Shown here one piece after another: positions 7,972 to 15,512 of a stretch of 64,000 nucleotides of DNA. The translations under genes were made by a program, and so were the position numbers. The notes beneath the pieces were generated by a model, which saw nothing but the letters and a program-made list of their open reading frames with translations, was not told where the DNA came from and did not search any database. Source of the stretch: a bacterium (GTDB lineage Bacteria; Armatimonadota; Abditibacteriia; Abditibacteriales; Abditibacteriaceae); the NCBI GenBank assembly GCA_004172935.1, contig SDZD01000001.1, positions 124,001 to 188,000 of the forward strand, written 5' to 3'. Position 1 is the first letter of the stretch. Each line of letters begins with the position of its first letter.

Positions 7972-8985
7972 ATGCAAATCCACAACAACTTGCGTGCGTT
8001 ACGGCTCCGCAGGGCTACGCTGGCTCTCAGTCTTTCATTTGGCGCATTATTAGGCAGTTCATCGTCTTCATGGGCGCAAACACCAGCTTTGAAGAAGGCT
8101 CGCGCTGCCATGCCACCACAGGTCGGTGTTTATCGCATGAAAATCGGCGATTTCAATGTGACTGCGCTTTCCGATGGCACAATCCCCATCTCGTTACACA
8201 ACTTGCTCACTAACGTCAAACCGGGACAAGTCACACACACACTGGAACATGATGTCTTGAAAGACCCAGTCGAAACTTCGGTAAATGCCTATCTGATTGA
8301 AGCTGGCTCGCGGCTCATTCTGGTCGATACTGGCTCAGGCGAACTATATGGACCTACTCTTGGTTATTTGCCCAACAGCCTACACGCAGCGGGGGTGCGC
8401 CCCGAACAGATAACCGATGTGCTGATAACGCACATTCACACCGACCATAGCGGCGGGCTGATGAATTATCAGGCACTGGCATTTCCCAACGCTGCCATTC
8501 ACATCGCCAAACGCGAGGTCGAGTTCTGGCTGAACCCGCAAAACATCGCCAAATTCCCGACAAGAAAAAAGCTGTTCGCAGAAGCCCGCGCCAAAGTGGC
8601 GCCTTATATAAAAGCTGGCAAGGTGAAGACGTTCTCTGGCGATGTGCAGTTATTCCCCGGAATTAGCACGCTGGCGGCTTATGGTCATACGGCGGGACAC
8701 ACGGTTTATGTGTTGGAAAGCAAGGGGCAGAAAATGCAGTTCTGGGGCGATATGATGCACGCGGCCTCATTGCAGTTTCCCGACCCCGATGTGACCATCG
8801 TTTTCGATACCGATTCCAGAATGGCGGCGGCGACACGCAAGAAGTACATGGTCGATGCAGCAAAGCAGGGCTACTGGGTGGCCTTCGACCACGTGGCATT
8901 CCCCGGAGTCGGGCATATTCGCACCGAAGGCAAAGGCTATCGCTGGATTCCCATCAACTACAGCGACGATGGTTCGGGCCAATAA
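7972..8985 (+). CDS. Exported MBL-fold metallo-hydrolase
   Basis: A 337-residue metallo-beta-lactamase-fold hydrolase. The N-terminus has an Arg-rich stretch and a hydrophobic core (LRRATLALSLSFGALLG) ending in SWAQ, so it is probably exported. The metal site is complete: HIHTDH at 154-159, GHTAGH, an Asp in FWGDMMH, and a late His in 'FPGVGH'. These bind two zinc or similar ions in hydrolases such as lactonases; the substrate is unknown. Upstream in-frame TTG (7912) and ATG (7939) starts would overlap the candidate operator; 7972 gives the best signal peptide. The divergent HxlR gene probably controls it. Confidence 0.88.
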   Translation: MQIHNNLRALRLRRATLALSLSFGALLGSSSSSWAQTPALKKARAAMPPQVGVYRMKIGDFNVTALSDGTIPISLHNLLTNVKPGQVTHTLEHDVLKDPVETSVNAYLIEAGSRLILVDTGSGELYGPTLGYLPNSLHAAGVRPEQITDVLITHIHTDHSGGLMNYQALAFPNAAIHIAKREVEFWLNPQNIAKFPTRKKLFAEARAKVAPYIKAGKVKTFSGDVQLFPGISTLAAYGHTAGHTVYVLESKGQKMQFWGDMMHAASLQFPDPDVTIVFDTDSRMAAATRKKYMVDAAKQGYWVAFDHVAFPGVGHIRTEGKGYRWIPINYSDDGSGQ

Positions 8986-9031
8986 TTCACACCATTTTTG
9001 ATTTTATCAAGCTGTTAATTGCCACTCTCAT

Positions 9032-9072
9032 AAACCAAAGGCCCCGCAGAATTAATGCGGGGCCTTTGGTTT
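9032..9072. terminator. Bidirectional intrinsic terminator
   Basis: A 17-bp perfect stem (9032-9048 with 9056-9072; core AAAGGCCCCGCA) and a 7-nt loop lie between the convergent MBL and SRAP-SWIM genes. Confidence 0.8.
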
Positions 9073-10084
9073 AAGCGGCGAGTAATTCCTCGGATTCGGA
9101 GGGAAGTGAGCGCACCGGGAGTTCTCCGTGGCGCTTCAAGTTTTCGACGGCGCGGCGGACATGCTTACACCACCAATGGGGGGTCCAAATATCCGGCTCG
9201 TGGTGTTCGTGGCGATAGCGAAAATCAGGGCAGTCGCAGAAAACGTGGCCACATTCGACATCAACGATGGGGTGCCAGCGGGTGGCATCGTCGCGGGTGA
9301 AGGAGCGCGTCTTGAAAAAGACGTGCCCGCCGATTTCGTGGTCGCGCATGACCATGCGGCGGCGCGCGGGGAACTTGGGTTTATCGGCCCGAAAGTCGGA
9401 GCCGTAAACCAAGGCCAGAGCATCGCGCGCATCAGGCGCGGCTTCGAGTCCGGCGCGGCCATGAGCTTTGGCTGTGGGCATGACCAGAAGTTCGCGCGCG
9501 GCGGGTGTGCGGAGCGCACGCAGCAAGGGTTTAGGCTCCACCACGCCACGTTCGAGCCATAGTTGGGCATCGGCGGGGCGCAAGATGGCGGGCATCCTAT
9601 CGCTGAATGGCTCGGTTAGTCGGTTGGACTCGACTGAGATGATTGCCAAACGGCGCTGCCCCTCTCCATCCAGTTCCCAGATGGCGGCCAAATAAAGCGG
9701 CGCGTTATCTTTGGAACGGAACAGGAAAGGACGTGGCTTTTCGTCGGAACCACGACAGGGACGAGTCCATTGCCAGAAGCCATCAATGGGCACAAGCGCG
9801 CGGCGGAACTTGAGCGAATCGGCGAAGGCCATTTTCTGGGCGAGCGTTTCGGCACGCGCCGAGAACAACTGGTGGCCCACGTGCTGTTCGCCATCCCAGA
9901 AGGCGGGCGTAATGCCCCAATGGAACGATGAAAACCTGCGTGCGCCATTTTCATCGTTCCACACGGCGCCCAGCATCTGGCCGGGCGCAATTTCGAAACG
10001 GGGACGCAGCGAATATTCGCGTCTCACCCCGCCCAAGGCGGATAAAGCCGCCTCGCCACTGTGAAGCATCAATCTTTTTTGCAT
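9071..10084 (-). CDS. SRAP-fold pseudoenzyme fused to a SWIM zinc finger
   Basis: 337 residues from an ATG at 10084 that has an AAAGGAG site 9 nt upstream. The first 230 residues follow the SRAP (YedK/HMCES) fold: 'FEIAPGQ', 'HWGITPAFW', 'SARAET', 'RRALVPIDGFWQW', 'LAAIWE', 'SDRMPAIL'. SRAP proteins bind abasic sites in single-stranded DNA through Cys2, with Asn75, Glu105 and His160 (E. coli numbering) in the active site. Here position 2 is Gln (MQKR), position 75 is Ser, position 105 is Gln and the His before DRMP is Ser: all four are replaced. The C-terminus has a SWIM-type CxC...CxH motif (C283, C285, C306, H308). It may bind DNA or protein without crosslinking; that is inference. Confidence 0.85.
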   Translation of the reverse strand: MQKRLMLHSGEAALSALGGVRREYSLRPRFEIAPGQMLGAVWNDENGARRFSSFHWGITPAFWDGEQHVGHQLFSARAETLAQKMAFADSLKFRRALVPIDGFWQWTRPCRGSDEKPRPFLFRSKDNAPLYLAAIWELDGEGQRRLAIISVESNRLTEPFSDRMPAILRPADAQLWLERGVVEPKPLLRALRTPAARELLVMPTAKAHGRAGLEAAPDARDALALVYGSDFRADKPKFPARRRMVMRDHEIGGHVFFKTRSFTRDDATRWHPIVDVECGHVFCDCPDFRYRHEHHEPDIWTPHWWCKHVRRAVENLKRHGELPVRSLPSESEELLAA

Positions 10085-10145
10085 ATCTCGAATCTCCTTT
10101 GATCTTCGGCTGTGAACAGGAACTTTCCTCTTTCGACAGCAGCGA

Positions 10146-10163
10146 TTCATTGTTTTCAATGAA
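10146..10163. promoter_or_regulatory. Inverted repeat upstream of the SRAP-SWIM gene
   Basis: TTCATTG-TTTT-CAATGAA, 62 bp ahead of the ATG at 10084, is a possible regulator site. It does not match the known Gram-positive or proteobacterial LexA boxes. Confidence 0.3.
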
Positions 10164-10222
10164 CAAGTAAATAGACGGTTATTGCGCGAGAAAGTTGCAT
10201 TTCGGGCTTAGCTTCGGGGAGT

Positions 10223-10248
10223 CAGGATGGCTTTATAAAGCCATCCTG
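10223..10248. other. 26-bp perfect palindrome
   Basis: The 26 bp form a perfect palindrome with half-site CAGGATGGCTTTA, with no T run on either side that would make it a normal terminator. It lies between the terminator at 10262-10291 and the SRAP-SWIM gene. It could be an operator or a leader hairpin. Confidence 0.5.
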
Positions 10249-10261
10249 AGGAGACAATAAA

Positions 10262-10291
10262 AAAAGTCCACGAAAATTTTCGTGGACTTTT
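10262..10291. terminator. Intrinsic terminator of the DUF1232-like gene
   Basis: A 30-bp perfect palindrome with half-site AAAAGTCCACGAAAA sits 24 bp after the stop codon of the reverse-strand gene; it has A/T tracts on both sides. Confidence 0.75.
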
Positions 10292-10314
10292 GAATATGGG
10301 TTAAATTAGGCGAT

Positions 10315-10755
10315 TTAACGGATGTTTGAACCTGCTGGATCGTAGACATTGCCCGTTACAAAGCCGTTGGAGTGCGGAACATTGTTGGGAATGGGCACGG
10401 TTTGTGGCTCGCCTTCGCGGCGCACTCGCTCAACGAGTTCGCGAGGTGCGATGAAGGGGAGCAACAAGGTTGCGACGAAAAAGGGCACGGCAAGGAGTTC
10501 GATGCCATCGACAGCGAAGTCAGCCGCCAGCCCCAGAACGGGAACAAGCAAGGCCAGCGCGGTTTGAATTGGCAGTTCCAGAACTTCGAGAACGAAAAGA
10601 GAACTGAGTCCCAGAACCAGCGACAACACTTTGGCAGCAGCGGGCACGCGGCGGTCGCGGAGCAGGCGCAGACCCAATTTCCAATCGAGAACGCGCGTCG
10701 CACCGGAGTGTTTTAAAAAATGGTGACCCAAATGAGTCAAGAGCAAGCGCAACAT
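10315..10755 (-). CDS. Small membrane protein, possible DUF1232 (YkvA) relative
   Basis: 146 residues. The segment 'LGLRLLRDRRVPAAAKVLSLVLGLSSLFVLEV..' followed by two more hydrophobic stretches resembles the DUF1232/YkvA pattern (a 'D.R.P...K' motif leading into a membrane helix), but the usual 'SPIDLIPD' motif is degenerate. The C-terminus is polar and ends in 'YDPAGSNIR'. A GTG eight codons upstream (10779) is an alternative start; neither has a clear ribosome site. Function is unknown. It is transcribed away from the protease gene and ends at the palindromic terminator at 10262-10291. Confidence 0.6.
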   Translation of the reverse strand: MLRLLLTHLGHHFLKHSGATRVLDWKLGLRLLRDRRVPAAAKVLSLVLGLSSLFVLEVLELPIQTALALLVPVLGLAADFAVDGIELLAVPFFVATLLLPFIAPRELVERVRREGEPQTVPIPNNVPHSNGFVTGNVYDPAGSNIR

Positions 10756-11117
10756 AGTCGTATGAACGGTCGCAAACACAGGCGAGTATCGCCGCTATAT
10801 CAAACGCAGATGCGAGATTTTGGTTCAATATCACCGTTTAGCAATGGTTAAGTTGCCTTTATGTATGGAAAAAGAAGAAAACTTCGGATTCATCCAGAAA
10901 AGGGCGACACAATTTCACACCTCTTGCGTTTAACCAACTATTCGAGGGCGTTGAACGTGAAACCCTTTTAATAACTGCACCGTCAGATAAACCACTGCTC
11001 GAAACAGAGGCACTTTCTTCGGAAGCAATGTAAAGCTCCTCCCGAAGTGGCGCTCAAATTGCGAGAGGACTTCTCAATCGCAAGATCAGGTTTCCAGTTC
11101 CAAAGCAAAACACTATC
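10756..11117. other. Intergenic region between divergent genes
   Basis: About 360 bp between the DUF1232-like and protease start codons. No convincing open frame was seen. A weak hairpin (CTTCGG near 11016 with CCGAAG near 11041) lies in the probable protease leader. Promoters of both genes must be here but none matches consensus well enough to call. Confidence 0.5.
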
Positions 11118-12842
11118 ATGGCCACTCAATCGAAAACACTCCGTGCGCGTCGGGTCATTCAAGCAGGCGCTATCCTTGTCGCTCTGGGCGCAGGCTATAC
11201 CATTCACGACGTTCGCGTTAATGCTCAAAATGGCGGAGGCACAACCCCACCCGCTCAGAAGGCACCGGTTGTGGCTACTCCAGCCACCCGCGACGCTGCT
11301 GCCACACAAAACGCATTCGTAGACGTGGCACAGGCAGTACAACCCGCCGTTGTAACCATCGTTACAGCGGGAGCACGCCCAACTCGCACCTCTGCAGACG
11401 GCAACGGCGGCCCATCGCGCCGTTTCCCCTCGCCCTTTGGCAACCCAGCACCAGAAGGAGACCAGGAGAGCGCACCCAACGGCGATCCGAACTCGGATTT
11501 CCAACAGTTCTTCAAGCGTTTCCAGCGCGACTTCGGTTTGCAAAACCAGTCGTATGAGCCGGATTCCTTCGCGGGCCGCGTTTTGCGCCAGCGTGCCCTC
11601 ATCGCCTTCCGAGACGTTCAAGAGCGTGGCGGCGGCAGTGGCGGCGGCTTGGGTTCGGGCATGATCTACCGCGCTGACGGTTTGATCTTGACCAACGCCC
11701 ACGTTGTTCGCGGCGCCGACACCGTAACAGTAACCCTGTCCGATGGTCGCAAGTTTGACAAAGCCAAGGTTCTTGGCCGCGACGAGCGCACCGACATCGC
11801 GGTTGTCAAAGTCGACGCTCAGAACCTGCCAACGGTGAAGTTGGGCGACTCGGACGAAACCCGCGTTGGCGACTGGGCCATCGCTGTGGGTAACCCCTTC
11901 GGTTTGGACCACACTCTGACCGTGGGCGTTATCTCGGCCCGTGCCCGCGAACTCAACCTCGCCGTCAATCAGGACACCCGCACCGACTACTTACAGACCG
12001 ACGCTTCGATCAACCCCGGTAACTCCGGTGGCCCGTTGCTCGACATCTATGGTCGTGTCATCGGCGTGAACAACGCCATCTACTCGGAATCGGGTGGCAA
12101 TCAGGGTATTGGCTTCGCCATCCCCATCAACACAGCCCGCTCGGTTGCTGACCAGTTGGCAACCAACGGACGTGTACGTCGCGGCTACCTCGGCGTTTCG
12201 ATTCGTAGCGTGGAAGATGTGGCAGCGGCTTATGGCCTTGATGACAACTTGAAAGGCGTCTTGATCGAGACGATTTCCGACCCGAACGGTCCCGGCGCCA
12301 AAGCTGGCCTTCGCCCTGGCGATGTTATCACCAAATTCGAAGGCAAGCCCGTCTCCAAGTCAAGCGAGTTGCAGCGTATGGTTGGCAATGCCCCCATCGG
12401 CTCGACCGTTACTCTGGACGTTGTGCGCGGTGGCAAAACCATCCAGCTGAAGGCGCTCACACAGGAATTGAAAGATTCCCCGGCACCTAAGGTTGCTCCT
12501 GACGCTCCCGCTGCCAATCCGGGCGTAACCAACGGCACCGCCACATTGGTTCCCGGTCTGAAGACCAAGAACCTGTCGGCTGACGTGGCACGTGCTCTCG
12601 GCATCAAATCGACTCGCGGTGTTGTTGTCACTCAGGTCGAGGCGGGTTCACCTGCTGATGACGCTGGTCTGCAGCGCGGCGACGTTATCGAGCAAGTTGG
12701 CCAGACAAGCGTTGCCACAGTGGACGAGATGAATGCTCAAGTCAAGCAATTGCTGGGTCGTCAAAACGGCACAGGCAAAAAGGTCGCCCTTTATGTCAAC
12801 CGCAATGGCGAGCGCTCCTTCGCTGTTATCACAGTCAACTAA
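11118..12842 (+). CDS. htrA: Do-family serine protease with two PDZ domains (HtrA/DegP/DegQ type)
   Basis: 574 residues. An N-terminal hydrophobic segment (VIQAGAILVALGAGYTI) anchors or exports it to the periplasm, followed by a low-complexity Ala/Pro/Thr region. The trypsin-like domain carries the full triad: H195 in TNAHVV, D226 in RTDIAVVK, S303 in NPGNSGGP. Two PDZ domains follow (about 350-450 and 480-574; 'GYLGVSIR', 'GLRPGDVI', 'GLQRGDVIEQV'). Such proteases degrade or refold misfolded envelope proteins. Unlike DegP, the loop before the His (residues 85-175) is long and rich in Gly/Pro/Asn. It is a single gene with its own terminator. Confidence 0.95.
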   Translation: MATQSKTLRARRVIQAGAILVALGAGYTIHDVRVNAQNGGGTTPPAQKAPVVATPATRDAAATQNAFVDVAQAVQPAVVTIVTAGARPTRTSADGNGGPSRRFPSPFGNPAPEGDQESAPNGDPNSDFQQFFKRFQRDFGLQNQSYEPDSFAGRVLRQRALIAFRDVQERGGGSGGGLGSGMIYRADGLILTNAHVVRGADTVTVTLSDGRKFDKAKVLGRDERTDIAVVKVDAQNLPTVKLGDSDETRVGDWAIAVGNPFGLDHTLTVGVISARARELNLAVNQDTRTDYLQTDASINPGNSGGPLLDIYGRVIGVNNAIYSESGGNQGIGFAIPINTARSVADQLATNGRVRRGYLGVSIRSVEDVAAAYGLDDNLKGVLIETISDPNGPGAKAGLRPGDVITKFEGKPVSKSSELQRMVGNAPIGSTVTLDVVRGGKTIQLKALTQELKDSPAPKVAPDAPAANPGVTNGTATLVPGLKTKNLSADVARALGIKSTRGVVVTQVEAGSPADDAGLQRGDVIEQVGQTSVATVDEMNAQVKQLLGRQNGTGKKVALYVNRNGERSFAVITVN

Positions 12843-12858
12843 AGCGTTCCCAACATTC

Positions 12859-12888
12859 AAAAAGCCCGCTCGAAAGAGCGGGCTTTTT
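12859..12888 (+). terminator. Intrinsic terminator of htrA
   Basis: AAAAAGCCCGCTC (12859-12871) pairs with 12876-12888 around a GAAA tetraloop, ending in a T run. Confidence 0.9.
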
Positions 12889-13038
12889 GTTTTAGATTAG
12901 CGAACTCTTTTGTAACGGCAGCATCATTGCTTCGTTTTTGGAACAACTCGCTGAATTTTTACTGCACGACAGACTGAAAGGAGTTTGTAGTGCCAAGTCG
13001 TACTTCGTGTTTATAACCCTCTTATTTCACCTCACCCC

Positions 13039-15285
13039 ATGTTCGACTCCGACTCCGCCAACACACCACCACCCGCACAATCTCTCGCTAACTTTTCAAC
13101 AAGCAAAGCCGAGCTGGAAGCCATCTATGCCATAGTTCGGGCCATTAACGCCCACTCCAGCCAGCAGGAAGTTATTGATGTTCTGGCGAAAGAGCTGCGC
13201 CCTTTCATTCATTTCGACTCACTCTTCATCTCCCTTCTGCGCGATAATGCGTTGGAAGTCAGCGCCTCGTCGCGTCCCGATCATGGCTTTAACACTGTCG
13301 CACGCGAAGAGCGCCCCGACGAGCGTTTGTGGGAAGTCATTGACCAGCGCGTGTTGTGGAGCGAAGACCTTTGGGGACACGATAAAACACGAGTACAGGC
13401 GTTTATCAATGTGCCTTTGTGTGTGGGGACACGCGCAGTGGGCGTTTTACATCTGGACTATTTCTCCCCGCGCCAATGGACCGAAGCGGAATTGAGTTTG
13501 GCGAGGCTGATCGGCGAACTGATTGGCGGGGCAGTCGAAAGCACCGAGCTTTTGAGGCAGCGCGATGAGCGCGAACGGGCACACGCCGAAAGCGTGGCGT
13601 TGCTACGCGCCATTCAAGAGGCGACCTCGGAGGGAATTTGTCTGGTTTCGGAGAAGGGCGAACTACTGAGCTACAATCGGCGCTTCGCCGATTTGTGGCA
13701 ACTCGACGATAAAACCGAGAACTTCCATCGCGAAAATGGGACGGTGATGAGCTATGTGTTGGAACAACTGGCTGACCCCGACGAGTTCCTGCTCAAAATT
13801 GCAGCACTCTGGGAGCAGCCCAGCGCCTTAGCTCAAGATGAAATCACGCTACGCGATGGGCGGGTTTTCGAGCGCTATTCGGCGCCAGCGATTGCCCCAG
13901 CAACGGATGGCTCGTTGTCTCGCCAAATTGGGCGTGTGTGGACGTTCTCGGACATCACCGACCGCAAACGCACCGAGTATCAACTCGCCCACCAGGCATT
14001 CTATGACGTGGTGACGGGGCTACCCAACCGCGTACTGTTTGGGGAACGCCTCAACGGGGCGCTCAAGAATTTGGTGCGTTCGCGGCGCAGCATCTCAGTC
14101 TTATTCCTCGACCTCGACCGCTTCAAAGTTATCAACGACTCGTTGGGACACGAAACCGGCGACCGCCTATTAGTGCAGGTGGCGACACGCCTTCGCGATT
14201 CGCTACGTCCCGGCGACATCGCGGCTCGTTTTGGCGGCGATGAATTCGTAGTGTTGTTGGAAGACATCACCGCTATCGAGGATGCCGTCCACGTTGCCGA
14301 GCGCATCGCTGCTGCTTTGAACTCGCCGTTCTTACTGGCGGGGCATACGGTGAGCGTGACGGCTTCGATTGGCATCGTCATTTGTTCGGACCCGCACGAA
14401 TTGCCGGACGATATTTTGCGCAAAGCGGATGTGGCGATGTATCGCGCCAAAAATGAGGGAAAAGCACGCCATCAAATTTTTTCAGACTCGCTTTCGAAGG
14501 CAGCGATGGAAGAGTTGCAACTGGAACTCGACCTGACAGTGGCTTTAAAGCGTGGAGAAATCGAGGTGTATTACCAGCCACTGGTCGATTTGACTAACAA
14601 CCGCGTCGAGGCGTTTGAAGCCCTGATGCGCTGGCACCATCCGACGCGCGGTTCGGTTCAGCCGGAAGATTTTGTCCCGGTTGCCGAGGAGTTGGGGCTG
14701 ATCGTGCCGATTGGCGAATGGGTGCTGCGCGAAGCTTGCCAACAAGCCAAACATTGGAGCGAGCAAGCGGGCATTCCCATTCAAATGCACGTCAATTTAT
14801 CGGTGCGGCAGTTCGAGTTAACGAATATGCCCGCTCAATTATCTCGCATTTTGCGCGAAATCGACATTTCTCCAGCGCAATTGCTGGTCGAAATCACCGA
14901 ATCGGCGTTGATGCACGACGCCAAAAGCACAACGCGCCAACTGGAGGAACTCAAGCAACTGGGAATTGGTATTTCGGTTGATGATTTCGGCACCGGTTAT
15001 TCGTCGTTGGCTTATCTGGAAATGTTCCCACTCGACCTGCTTAAAATCGACCGGGCGTTCGTGGCACGCATGGAGCGCAGCGAGACGCTGGTGAGGGCGG
15101 TAACGAGCTTAGGACAAGCGCTGGGAATGGAGATTGCGGCGGAGGGAATCGAGTCGCGGGCACAACTCGATTCGATTCGCAGTTTGGGCGTGCGTTGGGC
15201 GCAGGGTTTCCTGTTTTCCGAGCCATTACCAGCTAAAGAAGCGGGCAACTGGCTACAAAAAAGTGTGGACAGAATGTTGCTTTAA
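13039..15285 (+). CDS. GAF-PAS-GGDEF-EAL cyclic-di-GMP signalling protein
   Basis: 748 residues, cytoplasmic. A GAF domain (about 20-172) is followed by a PAS domain (about 185-320, 'ATSEGICLVSEKGELLSYNRRFADLW'-type core), then GGDEF with an intact GGDEF motif at 399-403, then EAL with EAL at 527-529 and DDFGTGYSSL further on. The GGDEF domain has the DLDRFKVINDSLGH metal/substrate segment, so both synthesis and breakdown of c-di-GMP look possible. The next gene (15513) encodes a longer paralogue; the PAS to EAL parts are closely alike, including the linker 'GRVWTFSDITDRKR'. No c-di-GMP riboswitch was seen upstream. Confidence 0.94.
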   Translation: MFDSDSANTPPPAQSLANFSTSKAELEAIYAIVRAINAHSSQQEVIDVLAKELRPFIHFDSLFISLLRDNALEVSASSRPDHGFNTVAREERPDERLWEVIDQRVLWSEDLWGHDKTRVQAFINVPLCVGTRAVGVLHLDYFSPRQWTEAELSLARLIGELIGGAVESTELLRQRDERERAHAESVALLRAIQEATSEGICLVSEKGELLSYNRRFADLWQLDDKTENFHRENGTVMSYVLEQLADPDEFLLKIAALWEQPSALAQDEITLRDGRVFERYSAPAIAPATDGSLSRQIGRVWTFSDITDRKRTEYQLAHQAFYDVVTGLPNRVLFGERLNGALKNLVRSRRSISVLFLDLDRFKVINDSLGHETGDRLLVQVATRLRDSLRPGDIAARFGGDEFVVLLEDITAIEDAVHVAERIAAALNSPFLLAGHTVSVTASIGIVICSDPHELPDDILRKADVAMYRAKNEGKARHQIFSDSLSKAAMEELQLELDLTVALKRGEIEVYYQPLVDLTNNRVEAFEALMRWHHPTRGSVQPEDFVPVAEELGLIVPIGEWVLREACQQAKHWSEQAGIPIQMHVNLSVRQFELTNMPAQLSRILREIDISPAQLLVEITESALMHDAKSTTRQLEELKQLGIGISVDDFGTGYSSLAYLEMFPLDLLKIDRAFVARMERSETLVRAVTSLGQALGMEIAAEGIESRAQLDSIRSLGVRWAQGFLFSEPLPAKEAGNWLQKSVDRMLL

Positions 15286-15512
15286 AGGGGTGAAACACCT
15301 AGATGTGAGTTTTATGGCCTATTCTTACACGTAAGCTGAAACCTTTTTAGGCTTTGACATGTTGCAAAATCAACATTTTCTGCCAAAATGGAAAGGGAAA
15401 AATCGTTTCATTCCTTAACGGTTCGTATATAACAAACGAATTTTGAGGAAAAACTCGATTTTTAGCGCCCAATCCGCAGTGTTTTTCTGGTTAGGGCGTC
15501 TTCTGTGGGTTT

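Noticed and set aside
8100-8111. Longer HxlR start giving a 200-residue protein
   Set aside because: The extra N-terminus is not conserved-looking and would run through the divergent MBL gene's coding start.
10983-11912. Long reverse-strand open frame
   Set aside because: It lies opposite the 5' half of the Do-family protease gene and reads as low-complexity antisense of it; the forward frame has full family motifs.
15286-15512. Possible c-di-GMP riboswitch before the second GGDEF-EAL gene
   Set aside because: No GEMM-type conserved segments could be matched; only weak short repeats are present.
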